The translations under genes were made by a program, and so were the position numbers. Of a DNA stretch of 64,000 nucleotides, positions 53,623 through 63,633 are shown piece by piece; the stretch's first letter is position 1, and every line of letters begins with the position of its first letter. The stretch comes from Harmothoe impar. Its lineage: Eukaryota > Annelida > Polychaeta > Phyllodocida > Polynoidae. Below the pieces are notes generated by a model that was given only the letters and a program-made list of their open reading frames with translations, was not told where the DNA came from and made no database searches. The stretch is from contig OX381715.1 of the NCBI GenBank assembly GCA_947462335.1, positions 38,292,650 through 38,356,649 on the forward strand, read 5' to 3'.

Positions 53623-54123
53623 TCCCAGATTCAGCACTAGACATGGCAGAATCTAGGAAGAAAAAAGCACCATAGACTGTTCCACTGGGAAGGATCTATT
53701 TCAGATGAAATACCAAGTCTGTCTATCTACCTCTGAAAGTCTCAGCATCTACCCATCTTAATTAAGATTGAAGAAAATGCCTTTTCTTGCATTTTCTTGC
53801 TCCATCAAAATAGATGCATCCCCAACACATGTATGCGCATGTTATATGGTTAGGTCGTTACCTATTCTGTTTTATGATTTGATCAGATTATATTATTTCC
53901 AATTTAAAGTGTTAGGTGTTGATTCGGGAGAGATGGGGAGAGGGCCAGTAGATGTGGATGCACTATAATGAATTATAACGAGCCCCACCAGCCATGCACA
54001 CTCACTGACACTTGGTCCCCCCGGGGGGGGGGGGGGGCTAGCATGCATGTGTGAGGGACACTGAGAGTGGGGCCCGGGGCTGGGGCATACCGCCAACATG
54101 ACACGTAGTAGACAGGGTAGTAA
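53623..54123. other. Intron-like non-coding stretch
   Basis: A CCCCCCGGGGGGGG-type homopolymer junction lies near 54,018. No exon. Confidence 0.45.
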
Positions 54124-54361
54124 CCATTTGAGGGCAGAACAGTGCTTTAATGTGCTATGCCCTTTGTCGTCATGATGCATGAATACTCAGCAGGCATTAT
54201 ACCAACCATCCATGCATTATATCAACCCTAGGAGGTTATTGCAACCCGAAGAGTCGGCATGATGCATTAATGCAGCACTGGCAAGTACCTGGTCCGCACT
54301 TCATCCATGCATCATGGCAACATTATTGGCATCCTTTGGGCATCATGCCGTCCTTAGGGGG
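54124..54361. mobile_element. TTAA-P element, 238 bp
   Basis: CCATTTGAGGGCAGAACAGTG after GTAA; right CATGCCGTCCTTAGGGG. Tail-type left end (AGTGCTTTAATGTGCTATGCCC). Confidence 0.78.
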
Positions 54362-54444
54362 TCGATCGTCATGGCTTGGATAGAGCTATGCAGGGCATGC
54401 ATTCCCACACTGAGAGTTGACAGCAGATTGCTTTGTCTCCTTGA

Positions 54445-54600
54445 GACCTTTAACGACGGTCTTCTGTTTTAATGCGCTTTGTACTTTATCGCCATGAATG
54501 CATGGATGCAGCCCTGGTCAGTCTACTTGGCAGGGCTGCATTCAAGTATCATGACAACAAAGGGTATGATACATTAAAGCACTATGCGGCCCGTGAAGGG
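54445..54600. mobile_element. TTAA-P element, 156 bp
   Basis: GACCTTTAACGACGGTC after TTGA; right GCGGCCCGTGAAGGG before TTAT. One hairpin GGATGCAGCCCTGGTCAGTC. Confidence 0.78.
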
Positions 54601-55000
54601 TTATTTTCTCGTCCCTCACCAATCCATCAGTTTTTGATGACACAGTAAGATAGGTTGATGAGGTATTGAGCATTCAAATTGATGCATTGTGTTTAAATAC
54701 TATTAAGTGGATCAGGCTGCTTTCACCCAATTCATTCAATCATGTTGAAGTGCATTGCCAGATGGGTTAAGCACCGGAGACAATACTTGGATATGACGAT
54801 GGCTATACAATGTAATATAAACTATTTATTGTTTACAAGCAATGTGATTTCATGTGGAGAAACAACGTTACTATGCTTAAGTACTATAATACTAGTAGCC
54901 ATTGTCCACAGCCCCTCTGGATCCCGGGTGTGGACACCCCCATTCTTCACTCTGACGTCAGATTCACTCAAATCAGTTTGAACTCCTGTTTTCTCCACTC
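54601..55000. other. Intron-like non-coding stretch
   Basis: TGACGTCA at 54,953-54,960. CGGGTGTGGACACCC is a short stem near 54,924. No exon. Confidence 0.45.
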
Positions 55001-55042
55001 GTGGTGCCTTGGATCGAATCAAACCTGGCTCCAAGGCACCAC
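55001..55042. other. 13-bp perfect inverted repeat
   Basis: GTGGTGCCTTGGA (55,001-55,013) and TCCAAGGCACCAC (55,030-55,042), 16-base loop. Each arm is next to an ACTCG string. Unknown role. Confidence 0.6.
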
Positions 55043-55226
55043 TCGCGGATAAGAACTGTCATTCAGACAGGTCATCGTGGCCCTCTGTCTATGTTCTTCC
55101 TTTTAATTCCCAGTCGGGGCCAATAGCTGGAATCGCTATAGATCTATGTTGAACTAAGCTGTTGCTATTTTTAAGCAGTTCTGAGTTCTGGTGATTTGAT
55201 TATTGCATGTCCACTTTGCCCTCTAA

Positions 55227-55465
55227 CCCTTCAAGGGCGGGATGATATCCCGAGGACACCGCAAAGTTCTTGATGCAGCAATGCAGCTTTGGCGAGTTAC
55301 CCACTACCTTGGTGCATCATGCCCACACTTTGGGAGGGTATTAGCCCTGTAGAGCCGTCATGATGCAGGAATGCAACCCTAGCGACTTACAGGTCAGGGC
55401 TGCATTCATGCATCATGACGAAAATAGGGTATAATGCAAGAAATCACTATTCTACCCTTAAATGG
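55227..55465. mobile_element. TTAA-P element, 239 bp
   Basis: CCCTTCAAGGGCGGGATGATA after CTAA; right ATTCTACCCTTAAATGG before TTAA (55,466-55,469). Confidence 0.82.
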
Positions 55466-55469
55466 TTAA

Positions 55470-55997
55470 TAGCTCCCAGGTTGGACTGACACCTTAAGTG
55501 TCGGGCCGCAAAGTGCTATATTTAGATATAGGATAATGCCCTATTGATGCAGAAAACGAACCTGAGCATTCAGCAGGTTAGTAAACCACACATACACCAC
55601 ACTGAGGTGCACTGACCTGTAAGGGAGAGTCCATAGACCACCTACACAGTTAACACATCAATGATCCTAAAGAAAAACACCCATAAACCCCCGGGTTAAA
55701 GCCCCAAGGGATACCTGCACCCATAGCCTAGGAGTCCCCATTCATGTATAAGGAGAAGCTGCTGGGATGTATACAGTCTAGCCTGTCCTATCGCCATTTT
55801 GTTGGGGATTCACAGTGGGTGTGAATTCAAATGTCGATTTACATATTATACATTCCTCATTCACAGTGCTGATACAGGCTGGACCCTTCCCTAGGTGTGG
55901 TGCGGTATACCCTGGGGCTATGGTCATGTCAGGTGTCACTGCTGTGGGTACGAACCCCTGTATGACACTGCCACTGCGGGAGGCGCGCCCTTGTTAG
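55470..55997. other. Intron-like non-coding stretch
   Basis: No feature supported. Confidence 0.45.
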
Positions 55998-56190
55998 CCC
56001 TTTAAAGGCCGCATAGCGCAAACCGTCATGATGCATGCGTGCAGCCCTGTCGAGTAGACTCGCCAGGGCTGCATGCATGCATCATTCCGACCCCTCGAGA
56101 ATGTGCCAACCATGCATGTGGGGTCGTGATAATGCATGAATGCAACCATGGCTAGTTATGGGCATAATGCAATAAGCAGCTCGTAAAGGG
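55998..56190. mobile_element. TTAA-P element, 193 bp
   Basis: CCCTTTAAAGGCCGCATAGCG after TTAG; right GCAGCTCGTAAAGGG before TTAA (56,191-56,194). Core TGTCGAGTAGACTCGCCAG. Confidence 0.82.
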
Positions 56191-56259
56191 TTAATACATG
56201 TATATAGAAAGGCACGCTCATAATGAGACTCAGCATGTTACCTCTGCTCTACCCTCACT

Positions 56260-56440
56260 TACTCCTTCAGGACTACCTGATGTACCTTTTGGATGAATTC
56301 ACAGGCAAGCTACTCGACAGGGCTGCAGGAATACATCATGTCTACCATATAGGGGCAATACACTCCCAAAGCGACGGCATGATGCAGATGCATCAACAGT
56401 GCATTGGCAAGTTACTCGTCGACAAATGAATGTCATGAAC
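56260..56440. mobile_element. TTAA-P remnant
   Basis: AGGCAAGCTACTCGACAGGGC, GACGGCATGATGCAG and GGCAAGTTACTCGTCGAC; termini not recognisable. Confidence 0.5.
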
Positions 56441-56794
56441 AGATGAAGTAAATTGTAGATAGGGAAGTATGGTCTTGGTTTTAACACCCGGGATCAATTG
56501 TTAAGAAAATTTAATTTTGAGTTCCAATCAACTTTAAAGTGTGTTCATCACATACTAATATCATAGGTGCATATATATGTTTGATAGTGTACAGTTGACT
56601 GATAGAGGCGTATCAATAGATTGGTAATTAGATATCACATGGTGGAGGCATCCTGAGCTGTATTCAGGCAGACACAGTAAACCAGTGCAGTTATAGACGT
56701 ACGTGGGAGGCTGCTATAGTAGATATACATAATATACAAGCTGGTCATTGACCTGACACTGTACATCCCCCAGCAGGTTATCTCATTCATTTCT

Positions 56795-57140
56795 ACAGGT
56801 ACTACTTCCTCTCTGCAAAATCGCACCGGATTCCCCTGAAAGCGTCCCTACCCCATGTTTTTAAAATGTCAATTTTATAACAATGAATCGATTCAAATAT
56901 TTAAGGAGATGTATATGAAAAACAAATAATTGAAATTACCGAAATATTGGTCATGTTTTTATGGTGGAAATTGAACATATTCTTGGGAATTCTTCTGTAT
57001 AGGCACACTTGCACTGTGTTTGTAGATAGGAAAGCAGACACGTTGTACCGTTCTCGCCCCTCCTTCCACAAAAGAGTTCCTGTAGTCTGAGCCTTTGGGC
57101 AGAGTCTTATTTGAGACTATGCTAGGAGAGTGGTGTCACT
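56795..57140 (+). repeat. Dispersed repeat family R3, copy 3
   Basis: Same order as 3,589: TACTACTTCCTCTCTGC, AAATATTGGTCATGTTTTTA, TGGAAATTGAACATATTC, CCTCCTTCCACAAAAGAGTTC and GGCAGAGTCTTATTTGAGAC, then GCTAGGAGAGT. Divergence is mainly substitutions. Confidence 0.75.
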
Positions 57141-57362
57141 GCTCCTCTTCACCAATCAGAGCAGCGCTCAGGGGTGTGTGGGTGTCTATTGTACTCTATT
57201 GTCAGATATGTATACATGTATTCCAGCCCACAGAGTGCTATGTGATTGTATGCAGGCTCTTATTCCACATAACTCTCCGGGAATTGCTCCCTTAGTATCG
57301 CTTGTAGGCTTGTTATATTTTGTCCTATCCAATACTTTACACAATCCGTCATACATATGGCT

Positions 57363-57675
57363 AGTAGTGAGTGGTCATTTTTAACAACATTGGGAGGTTG
57401 CTGGAATTGGCCACTGACTAAAGGTTCGAAAAAGGGGAGAGGCTAGGGGTCAAATTTTGCCCCCCCCCTCCCATAAGGCGGGTTGAAATTGAACGTGGCC
57501 GGCCCCTTTGCGCTTTAGTAATGTGCAGGCCTTTTCGCTAAAAATGGGTCAAATATGCCCCCCCTCCTCAAGAGGGATCCAAAATTGTTTGATCCCCCCA
57601 TCAAGGAGTCCTAATCTTGTTGGTCCCCCTTCCAAATCCATCAACCCCGTTGTTAAAAAAATGACCACTCCCTTA
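57363..57675. mobile_element. Poly-C MITE (TTAGGGAG family), 313 bp
   Basis: Left GAGTGGTCATTTTTAACAAC and right GTTGTTAAAAAAATGACCAC (then TCCCTTAA) are inverted. The pairing continues through GGTTGCTGGAATTGG against CCAAATCCATCAACC. The interior has TTTTGCCCCCCCCCTCCC and ATGCCCCCCCTCCTC. Confidence 0.75.
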
Positions 57676-58431
57676 ATATGATATTTCCCTTAATATTGAT
57701 ATCACATTCATGTACTAGGAAGAGCGTCGTAATCTCCAGATGTTTAAGGTGAGAAACTAAAGGAAATGTTTTGCCAACCTTTACACTGAATAACCTTTAC
57801 AATGAATTGGAGATGACACCAGAAATCCAATTTGCTGAGTTTATCTTCAACTGATTAAATCACATTATTTGAAAATGGCAAGAGGCGTTGGCTATTTACA
57901 GCCCACAATGATAACGTACCATATACTCACTGCAAGGTAATACAATACGAGATTGGATATGAAATTCAACAGGGGAAATTGCTTATTTTACTCATGTCAT
58001 TTCTTGATATTGTGCAAACATCCATGAATGAATTTCTGATTAAAATCCAACCCACTCTATTTAAGACCAAAGTGCCGGTCCTCGCTCAGCTGGGACTGTT
58101 ACTGCAGGGGCATCAAGTGTTTCGCTTTTAACCATATTATTCTAATGACTGCCATTTTAATAGATCTATACATTTAAAAGTCTATGATATCTCTATGTAC
58201 TCAATATTGGATATCTAGGTCAGAACCTCACAATATAAAGGCTATAGATGACACTGTAGCAGGTGCCGGTGACCTCTTGACCCCGGGGGATGGGATGGAG
58301 GTGCAGTCATGCATGATACGATAATGTAGGTCACTTAGGGGTCAATATCTAATGACCTTAACAAGGGATAAGTCAGACTAAATAGGGGTAGGCCTATAAT
58401 TATAGCCAGATTTATGGACTTTGTTTGTTAA
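57676..58431. other. Intron-like non-coding stretch
   Basis: No feature supported. Confidence 0.45.
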
Positions 58432-58665
58432 CCCTTTAAGGGTGGTATAGTGCTTAAATGTGTCGCATCCCTCCTCATTATTATTTCTCAGGGTAACCTA
58501 AGCATCATGTCAACCACATAATTATGCTTGATACACTCCGTAATGCGATGGCATGGTGCTTGAATGAAGCCCTGATAGGTAGGCTCGCCAGGGCAGCATT
58601 CATGCATCATGCTGACAAAGTGCAAAGCACATAAAACATAATATCACCCTGTAGCCCTTAAATGG
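58432..58665. mobile_element. TTAA-P element, 234 bp
   Basis: CCCTTTAAGGGTGGTATAGTG after TTAA (58,428-58,431); right TGTAGCCCTTAAATGG before TTAA (58,666-58,669). Perfect TTAA on both sides; interior hairpins worn. Confidence 0.85.
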
Positions 58666-58899
58666 TTAACCCTTTGTTGTTGGGCTGTGGTATGGTAACC
58701 CCTATCAGATATACCGGTCATTAGGGGTGATTAGGGGAGTGGTCGGTTTGTTGTGGTTTAATAATTGATTAACTGTCATTAATTTGACAATAGGGGTAAG
58801 CTACCAGTACCATGTATCACTGGGTGAGCTAGCACTGATTGAGGTGACTAGAGTCTAGACTGGTGCTGGTATACGGCCCTATCCGCCGATGTATCTACG
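58666..58899. other. Non-coding, with a solo poly-C MITE end
   Basis: TTAGGGGAGTGGTCGG at 58,731-58,746 matches the terminus of the neighbouring poly-C MITE but has no partner. Confidence 0.45.
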
Positions 58900-59076
58900 T
58901 TAGGGAGTGGTCGTTTTCTTCACCCCACCCCGGGTCAAAATTACCCCCGGGTATTTTCACTCAAAACAGTGAGGAAAAAATAAGTTTTTTTTACCCCCCC
59001 CCCCCCCACCGATAATGGTCAACACCTTTTACCCCTCCCCCCCCCCCCCCGTTGTTAAGGAAGGAGCACTCCCTTA
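58900..59076. mobile_element. Poly-C MITE (TTAGGGAG family), 177 bp
   Basis: TTAGGGAGTGGTCGTTTTCTT and, on the right, AAGGAAGGAGCACTCCCTTA. The interior is two units of TTTTTTACCCCC-long C run (C14 near 58,997; C14 near 59,038). Confidence 0.75.
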
Positions 59077-59631
59077 ATCATGCCACGCCACAAAGCAACT
59101 TGACTGGAGGACTGTCTGTGACCTGACCTCTAACTCTGACCTCTACTCTAACCATGAAACTCTTGGAGCAACTTGACCTTCTCAGAAAGGGCGATTGTGG
59201 TTAACAGAATTGTGTTTGGATATGAAGCGGCATTCTCAAAATAATACATGACCCTAGAGGAGAGTCATATATAAAGCATGGTAGTATATTTACACATTCT
59301 TAGCGTGGATATAAAAATCACATGTATAATTATTAGAATCAATATTGACTCCCATCAATGATGAACTGTACCTGCAGCTAAAGCCTTTGAACGTCCTCCA
59401 AACCTTTGATAACCGGTGCACCCCCCTCCCAGGGGCGGAGGTTTGAAAGACTCGAGTAGGCCTACAAAGCTGTATCTTCCTGTTATCTGTCCGTGTGGGT
59501 AGGTGTACCTAAAATAGACCTTCAGGGGGAGGGAGGGATGCATGGCAGGTTACTGATACCATAGAATGGCTTTGCTGATATTCAATAGTTGACAGGTGAT
59601 GGTTTTGATACTGTATACAGGATAGATATAA
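59077..59631. other. Intron-like non-coding stretch
   Basis: No feature supported. Confidence 0.45.
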
Positions 59632-59778
59632 CCCTTCAGAGGTAACATATTACATTAGTGTGCCATATGTCCTTTGTCATGATACATCACTGGTGAGCAA
59701 AGCGTCGTCAGGGCTGCATTCATGCATCATGCAGGGTTGATGTAGATGGCAAGTTACTCGCCTGCATCTTTTAAGGGG
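59632..59778. mobile_element. TTAA-P element, short, 147 bp
   Basis: CCCTTCAGAGGTAACATATT after ATAA; right GCATCTTTTAAGGGG. TGGCAAGTTACTCGCC core half only; C15 run follows at about 59,791. Confidence 0.65.
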
Positions 59779-60215
59779 TATACGCTACAATACCCCCCCC
59801 CCCCCCCAGTACATTATTAGGACAAGCTCATTGATTGTGTCAAACTCCTTATCTGAGTGTATACAAGTGTCCATCCACATGTGATACACGGATTAGTCCG
59901 AGGTCAGAGATCTAGGTTACTTCAAAGTAACAGGAGACACATGCTTCATGACAGTGTGGGTTAAAGGATCATACATAGTGGGGCTTTGTAGATGATGGTA
60001 GGTTTGACCCCTCTAGTTGGAGGCATAGCAACATTGTTAACAAGTGGTAGAACATCATCGAATGTAACCCTATCCCTAATGTTGCCCAACACCCTCAGCT
60101 ATTCTAGTGACTGCCCTGGGCTCCTACCAGGTACCCCACTCAGGCCCAGGTACGTTGTATACCTATCATGGGGCTTCCATTGATCAGGCGTGGGTGCTAC
60201 CCGTCAGGTGTGCCT
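59779..60215. other. Intron-like non-coding stretch
   Basis: No exon supported. TGGGTGCTAC at 60,191-60,200 recurs at 60,536-60,545, just outside the hairpin element. Confidence 0.45.
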
Positions 60216-60225
60216 ACTGACATGG

Positions 60226-60528
60226 TACTCTCGTTCCCAAATCCTTCCGAAGGAAGGCTCTGGGGACAGCCAAATGACCTTGAACTTGAGATTTTGCTGG
60301 GTCTGGACAACCCCTGCTGGTAGGCTGGAACCAGTGAACAGGAACGGGAAATGGAACCAGAATGTATGATGGTAGTTTTAGGTAGTTTTACCATCAGCCT
60401 TTCTGGTTCCATTTCCTGTTCCTGTTCGCTGGTTCCAAGCTATCAGCAGGGGTTGCCCAGACCCAGCAAAATCCCATCATTTGGCAGTTACCAGAGCCTT
60501 CCTTCGGAAGGATTTGGGAACGAGAGTA
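60226..60528. mobile_element. Hairpin MITE with 10-bp flanking repeats (Mutator-like), 303 bp
   Basis: The two halves are about 90% reverse-complementary over roughly 140 bp each. The outer 38 bp are identical, starting TACTCTCGTTCCCAAATCC. The centre is GTAGTTTTAGGTAGTTTTAC. A 10-bp direct repeat ACTGACATGG sits exactly outside both ends (60,216-60,225; 60,529-60,538). Long TIRs with 9-11-bp target duplications are typical of Mutator-like (MULE) elements. No transposase is encoded. Confidence 0.88.
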
Positions 60529-60538
60529 ACTGACATGG

Positions 60539-61080
60539 GTGCTACTAGCGTTCACACCTGCCCCAATCTCTTCTCTCATCTCACTCCAGCCCCACACCAC
60601 TAATCTGCCAGTAAAAAAAAGAAGTGCATGTTTAACCTCAAAACTTATTATCAATATAAAAGTGTTCAGACACATAACGTGTATTTAGGTCCAGGCTACA
60701 TCCTAAATTTATGTTGAATCTACGTTTTAGTGTGTAAATTATATAACATAATAAATGCCATTAAAAGGTAAAATCTTCAGCTACTCAATGCACAATTATA
60801 GACTATGAGATATAATAAAACATCATTTGACGATGGTTATATCTAAACACCTGAAATCTAGCTTAGTGACATGGGCAAATAGTGACTTGGGCAAATTCTT
60901 AAAACAGACATAACATGGTGACTTTGCTACTTGACAGGTGACATGGGAACCCCATCTATGTCATCTATATACCCCCATACTACACTATCTGACTACATGC
61001 CTACTACTGGCTACCACCAAGAGACACCAGACCCCATAGTTATAGCATAATAACTAATACCATTGATTATGTCAACATCA
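60539..61080. other. Intron-like non-coding stretch
   Basis: GTGACATGGGCAAATAGTGACTTGGGCAAA near 60,870 is a short duplication. No exon. Confidence 0.45.
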
Positions 61081-61270
61081 TTACGTCATGAACCAATATA
61101 GCGGACACATGAAGCATGACGTCATGGATTATGACGCTGAATATGACGGTGTTACGTCATAGAGACGCACGGTTTCATGGAGATGACCCATCATTGTTCT
61201 CGCCAATGTTCAATGACGTGACGTCATTGGGGTCAGGTAGTGTGACGTCATAGGGGCCAGGATGACGTCA
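61081..61270. promoter_or_regulatory. Dense CRE/ATF cluster
   Basis: Four perfect TGACGTCA octamers (61,117; 61,219; 61,243; 61,263) and two TTACGTCA (61,081; 61,152) within 190 bp, plus TGACGTG at 61,214 and CCAAT strings (61,093; 61,203). CREB/ATF-responsive promoter or enhancer is inferred. GGTCAGGTGAGGTCA follows near 61,290, resembling nuclear-receptor half-sites. Confidence 0.55.
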
Positions 61271-61294
61271 CACCCAGAGCTCTGTCAGGTCAGG

Positions 61295-62147
61295 TGAGGT
61301 CAATATGATGAGGGGCCTTGAGGTGAGTGTATAGGTGGAGTAAGGTGTTAACATGTCAGGTGGGGATGTATACATGGATGTTACAGTAAGGCCATGAGTG
61401 CTACACTTGCCGCTCTGTATTGTTATTTACAAAGGTCACACCTTGTAGCATATGACATAGAGCTTTGCTATATAAAGGTATTCATGCACCTGAATATAGG
61501 ATTGTGGTTGATTAAGGCTGTAATTGCTTCATATTCTGAAATATCTTGTCTGCCACTCCATCATCTGCCAAAACACACAGACAATGTTAAATCACATCCG
61601 TATCCTGTGTAGACCTTTGCAACAGATGTGATATAGACAGAAACTTATGGAAATGGAAATGTACGGAAATGGGCAATGGCTGGCGGGTTTATACATGTAT
61701 AAAGACGCTACTAGTATCCGTCTAACGTTATCTGCACAAACAGAATTATACAATTGACAAACAACGTAATTTATTATGTTGAAGTATAAGTCAGCCATCC
61801 ACTTCCTTGAATTCGGAAAATGCTAGGAAAAATGTCTGAGGAAGCAAATTATCTGAGGAAATAAGTCCAAATATAATGGGACACATTGGGTCAGTTCCAG
61901 CGCTTCTGTCTCAGGAAGTGAGGGGTTCAGTTGTAGGTACCTCTTCACGCTAAACATGTATGTTTTGTATGTAAGGCCGCCCTATATGTATTACTCACTG
62001 AACTCTGTCAACAAAACACACTATCAGAGGTCAAGCGGTCTGCCTGTGTCCTGACCTGCTACCATGACCTCACATGTCAAGGCTGACCGGTCACTACCTG
62101 CGACAAGGTGGACGCATGGTAGGAGGGGGAGGTCTCCAGGGGGTAGC
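61295..62147. other. Intron-like non-coding stretch
   Basis: No exon or repeat supported. Confidence 0.45.
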
Positions 62148-62666
62148 CCTTTAAGGACAGCAGAGTGTTTTAACCCTTTAAGGAGGGCATGTCGCTAAAA
62201 GATGACATCTGTCGCCATGATGCATCCCCGGCCGGAGTCCCTTGCTGGGGTTGCATTGGTGCATCATGCCGGTATTTTGGGAGAGTCTCAAGGCAACCCT
62301 GTAGGGTGGGCATGATGCATGAATGTAGCACTGGCTAGTTACTTACCAGGGCTGCATTCATGTATGATGACCAAGGACATGATGCTTTAATGCACCATGT
62401 CGCCTTTATAGGTTTAAGGACAGCAGAGTATTGAAATAGTTGGTGGCATTCTGCGTGAATACATTTACTTGTCAGTGCTGACTTCAGACAAGGATGTTGT
62501 ATCATGCACCATGCATCCTGCTGACCTTACAGAGTATGATACAGTACCAATGGGTCCGCATGAATCAGATGATGCACTGGTGCATTGCCAGCGAGTTGCT
62601 GCATTGGTGCATTATGACCACATATGACCAAGAAGCCTTAAGGCATCGTGCTGTCATCATAAAGGG
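62148..62666. mobile_element. TTAA-P element interrupted by a second copy (outer)
   Basis: The outer copy begins CCCTTTAAGGACAGCAGAGTG (after GTAG). It breaks at 62,173, resumes after 62,412 with TTTAAGGACAGCAGAGTATTG, and ends ATCATAAAGGG at 62,666 before TCAG. The 17 bases at 62,150-62,166 are repeated at 62,413-62,429. Confidence 0.7.
62174..62412 (+). mobile_element. TTAA-P element, nested (inner), 239 bp
   Basis: CCCTTTAAGGAGGGCATGTC after TTAA (62,170-62,173), head left (GTCGCTAAAAGATGACATC), tail right (GACATGATGCTTTAATGCACCATG). Right end GCCTTTATAGG before TTTAA. Lies within another copy of the same family. Confidence 0.82.
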
Positions 62667-62746
62667 TCAGATAGCCCTGCAGGGCTTATGCTAGTACATG
62701 ATACATGTAGTTATAGTGGTCATGCACCTTGATAGAACATATGGGA

Positions 62747-62906
62747 CTGATACACATAGGGTCGGCAAGATGTGAATGCAGCCCGGCGAGCTACTCGCCA
62801 GGGCTGCATTCATGCATTCATGCAGACATTAGGCTTGGGAGAGGGAGAGATTTTCACCAAAAGGTGATACCCAAGGACATTAAAGCAGCATGCAGCCCTC
62901 AAAGGG
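62747..62906. mobile_element. TTAA-P element, partial
   Basis: Left terminus lost (starts at GATACACATAGGGTCGGC). Good hairpin ATGCAGCCCGGCGAGCTACT. Right GCATGCAGCCCTCAAAGGG before TTAA (62,907-62,910). Confidence 0.75.
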
Positions 62907-62964
62907 TTAAAGGTATATCATACGACACCAGACCTAGTCACCTAGTAGACAAGTAGCATCCTGA

Positions 62965-62988
62965 CACACACACACACACACACACATA
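62965..62988. repeat. (CA)n microsatellite
   Basis: About eleven CA units ending CATACACAGG. Confidence 0.85.
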
Positions 62989-63249
62989 CACAGGAGATTA
63001 CAGGTGCTACAGGTGTCTTATCACCAGGTGAGATAAGATGCTACCTGTACACCACTACCCGGTACCTATCTACCTGTCGGTCACCGAGTCAGCAGCTCCC
63101 ACCTGGAGACCATACACCTGAGGAGGAGGATACACCTGGAGGTGTCTCTACCTGTGGTCTGGACGTGAGTCATGTACCAACACCTGTAGGGGCATCACCT
63201 GGAGGGGCCGATACAGTGACATCTGGTCATACTTGTATAGTGATATACC

Positions 63250-63610
63250 GGGATTTGTTCCCGCGATCACTCTGTTTACACTGACACCAGCCATCTCGTG
63301 AGATCCTGGCTTAACCCTCGCAAGGTACTAGTGGCCTCTTCCTGGCAAGCGATGGTGTGTCGGTGTTTGGTCACTGCCTAGATCTCACAAGAGATTCCGT
63401 CGACAGAACCTCTATGGCCGTTCATACAGAGAAACTAGAATTATCGCTATATGGAGGACTGGTTAAGGAACTTATAACTACTGTTATAAGGAGCACATTT
63501 CCACAGCCACAGTTGCTGCTTCTCTCAATGTTTAGCATAGGTCATAAGGAACATTGCTTTTGAGGAGCAGAATTTGCTTTGCCAAAAGGCCTTCCTTATA
63601 ACGAGATTTC
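63250..63610 (+). repeat. Dispersed repeat family R5, copy 2, with a pogo-like end
   Basis: ATTTGTTCCCGCGATC, CTGTTTACACTGACACCAGCC and AGAATTATCGCTATATGG align with 34,610-34,710. The right end GCCAAAAGGCCTTCCTTATAACGAGATTTCAC resembles the pogo/Tigger MITE terminus at 5,231 and the fragment near 36,590. It could be the non-autonomous relative of those elements. Confidence 0.5.
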
Positions 63611-63633
63611 ACCTTTACTTAAAGTGGTGGTCA

